Of a stretch of DNA of 9,493 nucleotides, positions 1 through 5,802 are shown piece after piece (the stretch's first letter is position 1; each line of letters begins with the position of its first letter). Source of the stretch: Bacteroidota bacterium. Its GTDB lineage: Bacteria > Bacteroidota > Ignavibacteria > Ignavibacteriales > Ignavibacteriaceae. The notes beneath the pieces are model-generated. The model had not been told where the DNA came from. It saw only the letters and a list, made by a program, of their open reading frames with translations, and did no database searches. The DNA lies in assembly GCA_021793635.1 (NCBI GenBank), contig JAJYSI010000092.1, positions 1-9,493 of the forward strand. Direction: 5' to 3'. A program made the position numbers and the translations under genes.

Positions 1-219
1 AACCAATCCATCAAAAGAATCAACAGAAATATTTTTATAACCCTTCAAGCTCTTCTGCAACATCTGAACTCGTTCCATTACCGTAAATAAAGGCAATTTA
101 CCTGGATTAATAGCAACAGTAACTACAACCGCATCAAACAATTCCTTTGCCCGTAGGATTATGTCAATGTGCCCGTACGTTACCGGATCAAATGTCCCGG
201 GGTATAATACTTTTCTCAT
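1..219 (-). CDS. coaD: phosphopantetheine adenylyltransferase, N-terminal part (cut by window edge)
   Basis: CoaD transfers AMP from ATP to 4'-phosphopantetheine, giving dephospho-CoA in the fourth step of cytoplasmic coenzyme A synthesis. Translating the minus strand from the ATG at 219 gives 73 codons that run off the left edge without a stop. The family's usual length is about 160 residues, so a little under half the protein is visible. The N-terminus reads MRKVLYPGTFDPVTYGHIDI, with the PGTFDP nucleotide-binding motif at residues 7-12 and the TxGH motif of nucleotidyltransferases at 14-17. The later stretch PLFTVMERVQML also fits the family. The gene lies 63 nt downstream of rsmD, a neighbour order seen in many bacteria, so co-transcription is likely. 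The ribosome binding site is weak. Identification is firm; only completeness is unknown. Confidence 0.95.
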   Translation of the reverse strand, partial: MRKVLYPGTFDPVTYGHIDIILRAKELFDAVVVTVAINPGKLPLFTVMERVQMLQKSLKGYKNISVDSFDGLV

Positions 220-282
220 AATCTTAATCCATAATTTTAATGAACTTACGAATACTTAACGAAAAATAGTTTAAAGACAAAG

Positions 283-840
283 TTATTGCAACTTATTAAT
301 TTTATATAAACAAGTATCCCCGATTATCTTAAAAGGTTCAATGCCGAAATTTAAAATATCTTCTTCTTTTGTTTGTTTCGACCTTTCAATTATTATAATT
401 CCTTCGGTAGCTAAAAATTTGTTAACCAATATATTTTTTATTACGGTATAAATATCGTCTTTAAAAAATGGAGGATCGGCAAGAATCAAATCATATTGTA
501 AGCCCCTATTTGCAGAGGAAAAAGTAACAGCTTCTGTCTTAAAAATATTTGATGAATCCTCAACTTGTAGAGCTTTTATATTCTCTTCAAGATTTTTGTA
601 AATGACGAAATTCTTTTCGACAAAATCTACCGAACCGGCACCTCTGCTTAGGCATTCAAGCCCAAGTGAACCCGAGCCGGCGTATATATCTAAAACTTTT
701 ATTCCTTCGAAATTTATTATGTTGTTTAATAAATTGAAAAGAGTTTCTCTAACACGATCAGTTGTCGGTCGGATAAGTTTTGATTGCGGTACATTGATCA
801 ACCTTCCCTTAAATTCCCCTGAAATAATTCTCATCCGCAT
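283..840 (-). CDS. rsmD: 16S rRNA (guanine(966)-N2)-methyltransferase
   Basis: RsmD methylates the exocyclic amine of G966 in 16S rRNA in the assembling 30S subunit, using S-adenosylmethionine. The 185-residue product has the usual family length. It opens with MRMRIISGEFKGR, followed by the conserved RPTTDRVRETLFN block (24-36), the SAM-binding motif I VLDIYAGSGSLGLE (49-62) and the catalytic DPPF motif (122-125) typical of N2-guanine/N6-adenine methyltransferases. I chose ATG 840 because AAGGG at 848-852 stands 7 nt upstream. ATG 834 (MRIISG, the more usual family start) has a 13-nt spacing. A longer frame from TTG 858 would begin on the wrong side of that ribosome site. coaD follows after 63 nt. 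A TATAAT box at 876-881 may drive the pair. Confidence 0.95.
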   Translation of the reverse strand: MRMRIISGEFKGRLINVPQSKLIRPTTDRVRETLFNLLNNIINFEGIKVLDIYAGSGSLGLECLSRGAGSVDFVEKNFVIYKNLEENIKALQVEDSSNIFKTEAVTFSSANRGLQYDLILADPPFFKDDIYTVIKNILVNKFLATEGIIIIERSKQTKEEDILNFGIEPFKIIGDTCLYKINKLQ

Positions 841-847
841 ATAGAAA

Positions 848-852
848 CCCTT
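848..852 (-). promoter_or_regulatory. ribosome binding site of rsmD
   Basis: AAGGG on the minus strand lies 7 nt before ATG 840 and 13 nt before ATG 834. It favours the 840 start and argues against initiation at TTG 858, which lies upstream of it. Confidence 0.6.
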
Positions 853-875
853 AAACAAAATTCTGCTGATTTAGT

Positions 876-881
876 ATTATA
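876..881 (-). promoter_or_regulatory. possible -10 box for rsmD-coaD
   Basis: A perfect TATAAT on the minus strand lies 35 nt upstream of the rsmD ATG, which would leave a leader of roughly 25-30 nt. No matching -35 stands at the normal distance. The TTGACA at 920-925 is 38 nt away, too far to pair with it. In AT-rich spacer DNA such a hexamer can arise by chance, so this is tentative. Confidence 0.3.
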
Positions 882-893
882 GTATTACCGTTT

Positions 894-918
894 ATCCGCC
901 ATAGGCGGATTGTTTTTT
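894..918 (+). terminator. hairpin with T-run, terminator-like on the plus strand
   Basis: The arms ATCCGCC (894-900) and GGCGGAT (904-910) are perfectly complementary around a 3-nt ATA spacer. TG and six T residues (913-918) follow. This is the shape of an intrinsic terminator, but the T-run lies on the plus strand and no plus-strand gene is seen. Read on the minus strand, the same hairpin lacks a U-tract. It may be a short dispersed palindrome rather than a working terminator. Confidence 0.35.
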
Positions 919-944
919 ATGTCAAGATATTTGAAATGATTTTC

Positions 945-968
945 CATATTCCATCATACATATTCCAT
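945..968. repeat. direct repeat of CATATTCCAT
   Basis: The 10-mer CATATTCCAT occurs at 945-954 and again at 959-968, 14 nt apart, just left of the palindrome cluster at 970-1001. No function is evident. Confidence 0.5.
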
Positions 969-969
969 T

Positions 970-1001
970 GCGGCCTGCCTGCCGGTAGGCAAGCTTGCCG
1001 C
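970..1001. repeat. REP-like overlapping palindromes
   Basis: This GC-rich patch sits in an AT-rich spacer between the PilM-like gene and rsmD. Two palindromes overlap: 976-991 (TGCCTGCCGGTAGGCA, self-complementary except for one G/T pair) and 988-999 (GGCAAGCTTGCC, perfect). The outer arms GCGGC (970-974) and GCCGC (997-1001) can close the whole patch into one cruciform or hairpin. The contrast in base composition and the palindromic form are typical of short dispersed extragenic repeats. It might also stop or stabilise the upstream mRNA, but no U-tract follows on the minus strand. Confidence 0.6.
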
Positions 1002-1018
1002 GCTATGAATATTTACGT

Positions 1019-1966
1019 TTATCCGATCCTGTAAGCAATCCCTGCTGCTGATGAAAATGAATTGTACTTTTCGGAATAGTTTTTATTCTCAAATAGCTTC
1101 GGATTTGGAGAAATATTTTCAAAGGGATTAAAGTATATAAATTCAATGTCTAACAAACTGCTGAGAGTTTCAGCCATTGACTTGGTAATCTCTTCTCCGG
1201 TTATAAATGCTGCATTTATTGCGTTCTTGTTTAACGAAATGGACCCATTATTGCTTATCTCATCGATTAGCGTAGCCGGAAGATCGCTTGCATTTTTATG
1301 TGTGATTACCTTGAAATATACCGGTTTCCCAAATAATAAAAAAATTATTGAAAGAGTTTTGTTGCTTAAATAAACGCTTAAAGTCAAACCTTTTGCTGCA
1401 AGTGCATTGCTTAATGAAAGAGCGCGATCAGAAGCTAGGTGAAGGTTGTCGATAAATTTTAACCGGAGATTGTTATCGGAGCAAAAATTATTAATTATCT
1501 GTAAATATTTCCGCGAGATGGCAATAGCAATTACTGAATTAAAATTAACAATGTTGTTCTTCTCCACTTCAAAATATTGTATAACAAAATCTTTTGTGTT
1601 CGCAAATGGAAAAAGGATAGAAAATTCCCATTTAAATTCGGTTATTAAATCTTGATGGAGAAGAGAATTTTCATATGGGGCTTGCGTTATATAAAATAAT
1701 TCAAATGGAAGCGTGAAGGAAACCGATGTGCTGTTTAATGGTTTCCGAATTATAAGTTCATTAAATGCACTCTGGAGTAATGCCGTTATTTTCGTCTCCT
1801 TACACTTTTCAAAATTAATCACTTCATCAAAGTAAACCTCGTCAATATTTTCAAGTATAAATTGATCATTCTTGAAGGCTATTTCTACGAGTTGAAGCTT
1901 GGAATTTGTTATAGCCAATCCAATCTGTCCGGTAGGCTGTCCCGTTTGATTTTCAAAATTATTCAA
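1019..1966 (-). CDS. divergent PilM-like (actin-fold) protein
   Basis: The 315-residue cytoplasmic protein has no signal peptide or membrane segment. The order of its blocks follows PilM, the actin-like inner-membrane platform partner of type IV pili: IGLAITNSKLQLVEI near the start (15-29), a TLPFEL strand (85-90), LITEFKWEFSILFPF (107-121, like the PilM E...YIPF block), IAIAISRKYLQIINNF (146-161), FIDNLHLASDRAL (171-183) and a C-terminal SSAAGIAYR (305-313). The acidic residues normally in both phosphate loops (DIGS and DIGA) are absent, reading LAIT and VYLSN, so ATP binding is doubtful. The gene starts at TTG 1966, overlapping the ComEA-like gene's stop by 8 nt, with AAGG 10 nt upstream, so translation is probably coupled. 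No pilN, pilO or pilQ follows. Structural similarity is inferred by eye and orthology is uncertain. Confidence 0.65.
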   Translation of the reverse strand: MNNFENQTGQPTGQIGLAITNSKLQLVEIAFKNDQFILENIDEVYFDEVINFEKCKETKITALLQSAFNELIIRKPLNSTSVSFTLPFELFYITQAPYENSLLHQDLITEFKWEFSILFPFANTKDFVIQYFEVEKNNIVNFNSVIAIAISRKYLQIINNFCSDNNLRLKFIDNLHLASDRALSLSNALAAKGLTLSVYLSNKTLSIIFLLFGKPVYFKVITHKNASDLPATLIDEISNNGSISLNKNAINAAFITGEEITKSMAETLSSLLDIEFIYFNPFENISPNPKLFENKNYSEKYNSFSSAAGIAYRIG

Positions 1967-2450
1967 TATAAAAATACCTTTTGATTTTATTGAACTTTTT
2001 ATCTCCGATTCTTTTTACATCGAGAAGTTCTTCTAAGTTTAAAAATTTTCCTCTTTGATTCCGTAGTTCAATAATATTTTTAGCAATTATTTTACCTATG
2101 CCCGGTATCCTCGTTAGCTCCTCAACCCCGGATTTGTTTAAATTTACACTTTTCTCTTTTGGAATGGCTTTCCTTTCTGCATTGAAAAAATTCTGATTTT
2201 TGAAATCCAAAACTTTACTTTTATTTAATGAATCAGATGTTTCAAATGCTTTGAAGCTTTCATTTCCCGGAGATTCTGATATGAATAAGCTGTCATCCTT
2301 TGTATAGGAAAAATTTTTATAGTCAAAATTTTCTTTAGATTGAGTAACTGTCTTTGCTACTCCGCCTATTAGCAATATGATCAGTAAGAAAAAGATAACT
2401 TTTATCTCCGTTTGAGTAAATCCGGCTTTTTCGGAAAATTTCTTGAACAT
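1959..2450 (-). CDS. ComEA-type helix-hairpin-helix protein with prepilin-like N-terminus
   Basis: The 163-residue protein has three parts. Residues 1-10 are basic, and residues 11-33 form a hydrophobic anchor. The junction reads KAG|FTQTE: Gly10, then Phe at +1 and Glu at +5, followed by a hydrophobic stretch. That is the pattern cut and methylated by prepilin peptidase. A polar, Ser/Asn/Lys-rich linker of low complexity spans about 34-100. Residues 102-160 are a tandem helix-hairpin-helix domain like ComEA (VNLNKSGVEELTRIPGIGK, then FLNLEELLDVKRIGDKK). That domain binds double-stranded DNA non-specifically during uptake. The downstream PilM-like gene overlaps its stop by 8 nt, and dnaJ ends 83 nt upstream. 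The DNA-binding role follows from the family, while pilin-type processing is my inference. A plain N-terminal membrane anchor is the alternative. Confidence 0.8.
   Translation of the reverse strand: MFKKFSEKAGFTQTEIKVIFFLLIILLIGGVAKTVTQSKENFDYKNFSYTKDDSLFISESPGNESFKAFETSDSLNKSKVLDFKNQNFFNAERKAIPKEKSVNLNKSGVEELTRIPGIGKIIAKNIIELRNQRGKFLNLEELLDVKRIGDKKFNKIKRYFYIE
1977..1980 (-). promoter_or_regulatory. ribosome binding site deciding a TTG start
   Basis: AAGG (inside AAAAGG) lies 10 nt upstream of TTG 1966, within the end of the ComEA-like gene. No ATG or GTG exists in frame before the conserved IGLAIT strand, so TTG is the likely start of the PilM-like gene. Confidence 0.55.
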
Positions 2451-2502
2451 TGTTTCTCTTCAAAATCAAAAAAAAATATTTACTTAAAGAGAATATAAGA
2501 AC

Positions 2503-2510
2503 CAAAACTA
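2503..2510 (-). promoter_or_regulatory. possible TAnnTTTG box upstream of the ComEA-like gene
   Basis: TAGTTTTG on the minus strand fits the Bacteroidota -7 consensus and lies 52 nt before ATG 2450. No TTG stands at the expected upstream distance. It would make the ComEA/PilM-like pair separate from the heat-shock operon, but chance occurrence is quite possible. Confidence 0.2.
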
Positions 2511-2512
2511 AG

Positions 2513-2526
2513 TTCAGCAAGCTGAA
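2513..2526 (-). terminator. small hairpin after dnaJ, weak terminator candidate
   Basis: TTCAGC (2513-2518) and GCTGAA (2521-2526) form a short stem 7 nt beyond the dnaJ stop. On the minus strand it is followed only by CTTAGTTTT, not a clean U-run. It may attenuate transcription, and read-through into the ComEA-like gene is likely. Confidence 0.25.
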
Positions 2527-2533
2527 GATGCTT

Positions 2534-3685
2534 CTAAAAAGAGAATTTCTTGAAAAAATTATTTTCGTCTGCGTTAGAAGCTTTTTTGAAATTGGGCTGC
2601 TCCGCTAATTCTTTTAACAGCTCTTTTTCTCTTGAGTTTAATTTCTTTGGTATTTCAATATTTACTCTTACGAGTTGATCACCGGAACCGGAGTGATTAA
2701 GATGTCTAATCCCTTTGTCCCTCATTTTAAGAAATTTCCCGTGCTGTGTCCCCGCGTCAATTTTTAGTCTTGCTTTACCAATCAAGGTAGGAACTTCTAC
2801 TTCCAGACCAAGTACTGCGTTAGGGTAGCTGATAAATAAATCATAAATAATATCGTCTCCGTCACGTGTAAAATATTCATGCGGTTGTTCTTGAAATACG
2901 ACGATTATATCACCCGGCTGTCCTCCGCGTTTGCCTGCATTCCCTTCGCCTCGCATAGTCATATAGCTTCCTTCGTGAACGCCTGCGGGAACATTTATCG
3001 AAACCGCAACCTCTTCAATTACCTTTCCGTCGCCCATACATTTTTTACAAGGAATATCAACAACACTCCCTTCACCGCCGCAGTTACTGCAGGCAGATAT
3101 ATTTACGAACTGCCCGAATACCGATCTGGAAACAGATCTAACCTCACCGCTGCCGTGACAGACGGGGCAAGTTTTAGTAGAAGTACCTGCTTCGGCACCG
3201 GAACCACTACATTTACTGCATACGACCTGTTTTTTAATTTTGATTTTTTTATTTACACCTAAAGCGATTTCTTCGAGAGTCAACTTAAGAGTAACCTTTA
3301 AATCAGAACCGGGAGTGCCGGCGCTATGTCTTTTCCCTCTTCCGCGCTGCGTGTTGCCACCAAAGAAATCGTCAAAAATAGATGCACCGCCGAAAATATC
3401 GGAGAAATGAGAAAATATATCATTAACATCGGAAAAGCCTTGAGAACCGAATCCGCTGCCTCTAACGCCTTCATGGCCGAATCTATCGTAACGGGCTTTT
3501 TTATCGTCATCATTTAATATTTCATAAGCTTCGGCTGCTTCCTTAAATTTTTCTTCAGCTTCTTTATTATCGGGATTTCTATCGGGATGAAATTGCATCG
3601 CCATTTTCCGATAAGCTTTTTTCAAATCATCCTTAGTTGCATTACGGTCAACTCCAAGTATCTCATAGTAATCACGTTTAGCCAT
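2534..3685 (-). CDS. dnaJ: chaperone protein DnaJ (type I Hsp40)
   Basis: DnaJ binds unfolded proteins in the cytoplasm, delivers them to DnaK and stimulates its ATPase. The 383-residue product has the full type I layout: J domain at about 5-67 with the essential HPD motif at 33-35, a Gly/Phe-rich linker at about 70-120, four zinc-binding CxxCxGxG repeats starting at Cys156, Cys173, Cys199 and Cys213, and the C-terminal substrate-binding and dimerisation domains. All eight zinc cysteines are present. The start codon lies 5 nt after the grpE stop, with GAGG in the grpE end as its ribosome site. It is the third gene of hrcA-grpE-dnaJ; dnaK is not in the window. Confidence 0.98.
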   Translation of the reverse strand: MAKRDYYEILGVDRNATKDDLKKAYRKMAMQFHPDRNPDNKEAEEKFKEAAEAYEILNDDDKKARYDRFGHEGVRGSGFGSQGFSDVNDIFSHFSDIFGGASIFDDFFGGNTQRGRGKRHSAGTPGSDLKVTLKLTLEEIALGVNKKIKIKKQVVCSKCSGSGAEAGTSTKTCPVCHGSGEVRSVSRSVFGQFVNISACSNCGGEGSVVDIPCKKCMGDGKVIEEVAVSINVPAGVHEGSYMTMRGEGNAGKRGGQPGDIIVVFQEQPHEYFTRDGDDIIYDLFISYPNAVLGLEVEVPTLIGKARLKIDAGTQHGKFLKMRDKGIRHLNHSGSGDQLVRVNIEIPKKLNSREKELLKELAEQPNFKKASNADENNFFKKFSF

Positions 3686-3690
3686 AGAAT

Positions 3691-4347
3691 TTATTTATCC
3701 TCTATATTTGAATTATTAACTGCCGGATTGTTGTCAGAATCAGACGCACCCGAAGAATCATCGCTGACGATAACTTTTGTATGACGAATAACTCTATCCT
3801 TATACATATAGCCTTTTTCAACCTCGTCAAGAACAGTATGGGGGGGTACGTTTTCTTCTTTCCTTTGTAGCAGAGCTTCGTGGAAATGTACATCAAATGG
3901 TTTTCCTACGGAGTCAATTTTCTTAACACCCTGGTCATCGAGAACTTTCAATAATTTATCATAAACTAATTTTATTCCGTCTTTGATTGCGCTAATGTCT
4001 TTGGCATTTTCAATATGTTTAAGAGAGCGTTCCAAATCATCAACAGTGGGAAGCAGTTTTATGATAAAAGTTTCAGCAGCGTACTTAATTAAATTCAATT
4101 GATCGTTTTCGGTTCTACGCTTATAGTTTTCAAACTCCGCCGCTTTACGCAATAATTTCTCTTTATATTCCTGAATTTCTTTTTCAAGATATTCAATTTT
4201 TTCCTTATTAACTTCTTCCAAATTGCCGGAATCGGCTGAGGAATGATTTTCTTCTTCAGCTTTAACACCTTTAATTTTAATATCCATTTGTTCATCTTTC
4301 TCTGATTCATTGGGCTTTGATTTAATATCGTTTTTATCTTTTTTCAT
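3691..4347 (-). CDS. grpE: nucleotide exchange factor GrpE
   Basis: GrpE is a dimeric cytoplasmic co-chaperone that releases ADP from DnaK. The 218-residue product begins with about 45 charged, disordered residues. A long coiled-coil helix follows (about 46-110) with the family block [12 protein letters not shown] (67-78), then the compact beta domain with HFHEAL (154-159) and [16 protein letters not shown] (179-194). The C-terminal 20 residues are rich in Asp, Asn and Ser and lie outside the conserved domain. ATG 4347 has a strong AAAGGAG upstream, which overlaps the hrcA stop. The hrcA-grpE gap is 14 nt and the grpE-dnaJ gap is 5 nt. A run of seven C (3840-3846, coding strand) falls in VPPHTV before the conserved GY block, but the frame is intact. 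Confidence 0.97.
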   Translation of the reverse strand: MKKDKNDIKSKPNESEKDEQMDIKIKGVKAEEENHSSADSGNLEEVNKEKIEYLEKEIQEYKEKLLRKAAEFENYKRRTENDQLNLIKYAAETFIIKLLPTVDDLERSLKHIENAKDISAIKDGIKLVYDKLLKVLDDQGVKKIDSVGKPFDVHFHEALLQRKEENVPPHTVLDEVEKGYMYKDRVIRHTKVIVSDDSSGASDSDNNPAVNNSNIEDK

Positions 4348-4361
4348 ATTGAATATCTCCT

Positions 4362-5414
4362 TTATTTAGAATTATTATTTGTCAAAACTTCTGAAAGCAT
4401 TTTTGCCATATAATCGACAATTGCGACCACTTTTGAATATTCCATACGTTTCGGTCCAATAATTCCGAGAGTGCCTGAAATATCCCCAAGTTTATATTCC
4501 TTACTGACAAAACTATACTCATTTAGATCTTGATGTTTATTTTCGCTGCCGATAGAGACAAAGACCTTCTCAGAGGGGAGTTCATTGGATTTTTCAAGTA
4601 TATGAATAATAAAATCTTTATCTTCAATTAACTCAATAATTCCTTGAAATTTTTGAGCATCGTCAAACTCTGGTTGTTTTATAATATTTTTAGTACCAGT
4701 AATAACAAGTTTATCAGTTTGTTTAGTATCCTTAAAAATTTTATCGGCGGAGTCAATAAAAACCCTAATAATATGTTTCTGGTCATCTTCCACGTCTTTA
4801 AATCTCTCGCTAAAAGTGTTCCTGATTTCGGAAAGAGTTAATCCACTTAACCGTTCATTAAGAAGTCGCTGAACCGATTCCAACAGAGAGTTTTTTATGT
4901 CGGATGAAAATTCCAGTGTAATAGTTTGCGCAAATCCTGATTTAATAGTAATAACAACCAGTATTCTTGTAGATGTCAATCCAACAATTTGAATTTTTTC
5001 CAAGACACCGCTGTCTATCTTAGGATAAGTAACACAAGCAAGCTGTTTGGTAATTCTGCTTAGGAGGGAAGAAGTAATATTTAAAAGCTCGGCTGTTTCG
5101 GATAGGTTAATTTCCAACTCCTTATTTATAAGTCCCTTTTCCGAACTCATTAATTCTTGAACATCCATCAAAGTATCAACATAAAATCGATAACCTTTAT
5201 CTGTCGGAATTCTTCCTGCGGAGGTATGCGGATGTCCGATGTAACCGGAATCTTCAAGGTCGGACATAATATTCCTTACTGTTGCCGGGGAAAATCCAAG
5301 CTGGTACTTTTTCGTAATGTTTCTTGAACCAACCGGAGAGGCAGTCGAAATAAATTGCTGTATAATATACCGGAGAATATTTCTTTCCCGTTCATTTAAT
5401 TCATCGTTTAGCAT
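4362..5414 (-). CDS. hrcA: heat-inducible transcription repressor HrcA
   Basis: HrcA represses class I heat-shock genes by binding the CIRCE inverted repeat, and in studied bacteria its activity depends on GroEL. The 350-residue product has the normal family length. The N-terminal winged helix (about 1-80) carries the signature block SPVGSRNITKKY (26-37), GFSPATVRNIMSDLEDSGYI (40-59) and HPHTSAGRIPTDKGYRFYVD (61-80). The rest is the GAF-like and dimerisation part, ending in IVDYMAKMLSEVL. It heads the hrcA-grpE-dnaJ operon. ATG 5414 has no recognisable Shine-Dalgarno sequence, unlike grpE. No CIRCE copy (TTAGCACTC-N9-GAGTGCTAA) is visible in the 388-bp upstream region, so autoregulation by the classical site is not supported here. 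Confidence 0.97.
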   Translation of the reverse strand: MLNDELNERERNILRYIIQQFISTASPVGSRNITKKYQLGFSPATVRNIMSDLEDSGYIGHPHTSAGRIPTDKGYRFYVDTLMDVQELMSSEKGLINKELEINLSETAELLNITSSLLSRITKQLACVTYPKIDSGVLEKIQIVGLTSTRILVVITIKSGFAQTITLEFSSDIKNSLLESVQRLLNERLSGLTLSEIRNTFSERFKDVEDDQKHIIRVFIDSADKIFKDTKQTDKLVITGTKNIIKQPEFDDAQKFQGIIELIEDKDFIIHILEKSNELPSEKVFVSIGSENKHQDLNEYSFVSKEYKLGDISGTLGIIGPKRMEYSKVVAIVDYMAKMLSEVLTNNNSK

Positions 5415-5450
5415 AACATAATATAATTATAAGTTTTTTTATTGTGGTTG

Positions 5451-5458
5451 CAAATATA
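5451..5458 (-). promoter_or_regulatory. TAnnTTTG promoter-like box of hrcA-grpE-dnaJ
   Basis: TATATTTG on the minus strand matches the -7 consensus TAnnTTTG described for Bacteroidota primary sigma factor. It lies 36 nt upstream of the hrcA ATG, close to the 37 nt seen for the similar box of sucD. The -33 TTTG element is not at its expected place, and the sole TTTG is only a few bases upstream. Moderate support. Confidence 0.4.
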
Positions 5459-5527
5459 AACAAATTAAAAAGATTTTTATATGGTTTAAAACATGCACAA
5501 ACAAAAAGATGTAAATTTTGGAATATT

Positions 5528-5696
5528 GGAGAAGAGATGGAATTTCTCTCCTGTCAATGCCTTCTGACTCCTCTACTTACGCATTTATTTCTGAATGTGT
5601 GCAAAAATTGCCGGGCAAAAAAATGCACCGTGCAATTGAATAAATTATCCAGGCATATCGAAATTGTTAAATAAAGAGAAAATGCAATTTCTCTTT
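5528..5696. ncRNA. candidate structured RNA (strand unresolved)
   Basis: Several complementary segments nest inside one another: TTTCTCT (5543-5549) with AGAGAAA (5675-5681), ATGCCT (5557-5562) with AGGCAT (5651-5656), ATTTATT (5583-5589) with AATAAAT (5639-5645), and GTGCA (5599-5603) with TGCAC (5624-5628). TTGC/GCAA (5608-5618) forms a tip. Together they would fold into a rod about 140 nt long. The outer segments can instead form local hairpins: GGAGA/TCTCC (5528-5551), and a perfect 9-bp AAAGAGAAA/TTTCTCTTT at 5673-5696. Size and shape recall 6S-type RNAs, but I recognise no family sequence signature and no clear promoter. This is an inference from base pairing only. Confidence 0.25.
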
Positions 5697-5745
5697 GGTT
5701 AACTTGTTTTTGATACAATGCGTAGGGTATGTCGGAGGGAAAATG

Positions 5746-5778
5746 AAAAAGGCACGAGCTATGGCGCCGTGCCTTTTT
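5746..5778. terminator. strong bidirectional intrinsic terminator
   Basis: AAAAAGGCACG (5746-5756) and CGTGCCTTTTT (5768-5778) are perfectly complementary over 11 bp, with an 11-nt loop that itself contains GC-rich pairing. Each strand ends in five T residues, so the hairpin can stop transcription both ways. On the minus strand it lies 24 nt beyond the lipoprotein stop and ends the sucD-ndk-lipoprotein unit. Confidence 0.88.
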
Positions 5779-5802
5779 AATGAATAGTCTTATATTTTAA
5801 AT

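Larger units (their letters stand above)
5415..5802. other. 388-bp intergenic region between hrcA and the lipoprotein gene
   Basis: No convincing gene is present. An open plus-strand frame from GTG 5444 (76 codons, Cys-rich) has no ribosome site and overlaps the hrcA promoter region, so I do not accept it. The region holds the hrcA box (5451-5458), a set of nested inverted repeats (5528-5696) and a strong terminator (5746-5778). No tRNA-like or CIRCE sequence was seen. Confidence 0.7.

Noticed and set aside
203..209. TATAAT on the plus strand inside coaD
   Set aside because: It lies in conserved coding sequence (VLYPG), has no downstream plus-strand gene and is expected by chance.
1765..1785. 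CIRCE-like GCACTC followed by GAGT
   Set aside because: The half-sites are only 2 nt apart instead of 9 and lie inside the PilM-like coding region, far from any heat-shock promoter.
2531..2540. CTTCTAAAAA near the dnaJ stop, matching part of the right-edge inverted repeat
   Set aside because: Only a 10-base AT-rich match, including dnaJ stop-codon sequence, with no second arm. Chance is sufficient.
3840..3846. Seven-base G run in grpE as a possible phase-variation tract
   Set aside because: The reading frame is intact and the run encodes plain Val-Pro-Pro in a normal GrpE. Phase variation of an essential co-chaperone is unlikely.
5444..5674. 76-codon plus-strand open frame with several cysteines
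   Set aside because: GTG start without a ribosome site, overlap with the hrcA promoter region and the inverted repeats, and no recognisable domain. The CxxC and KKC groupings look accidental.
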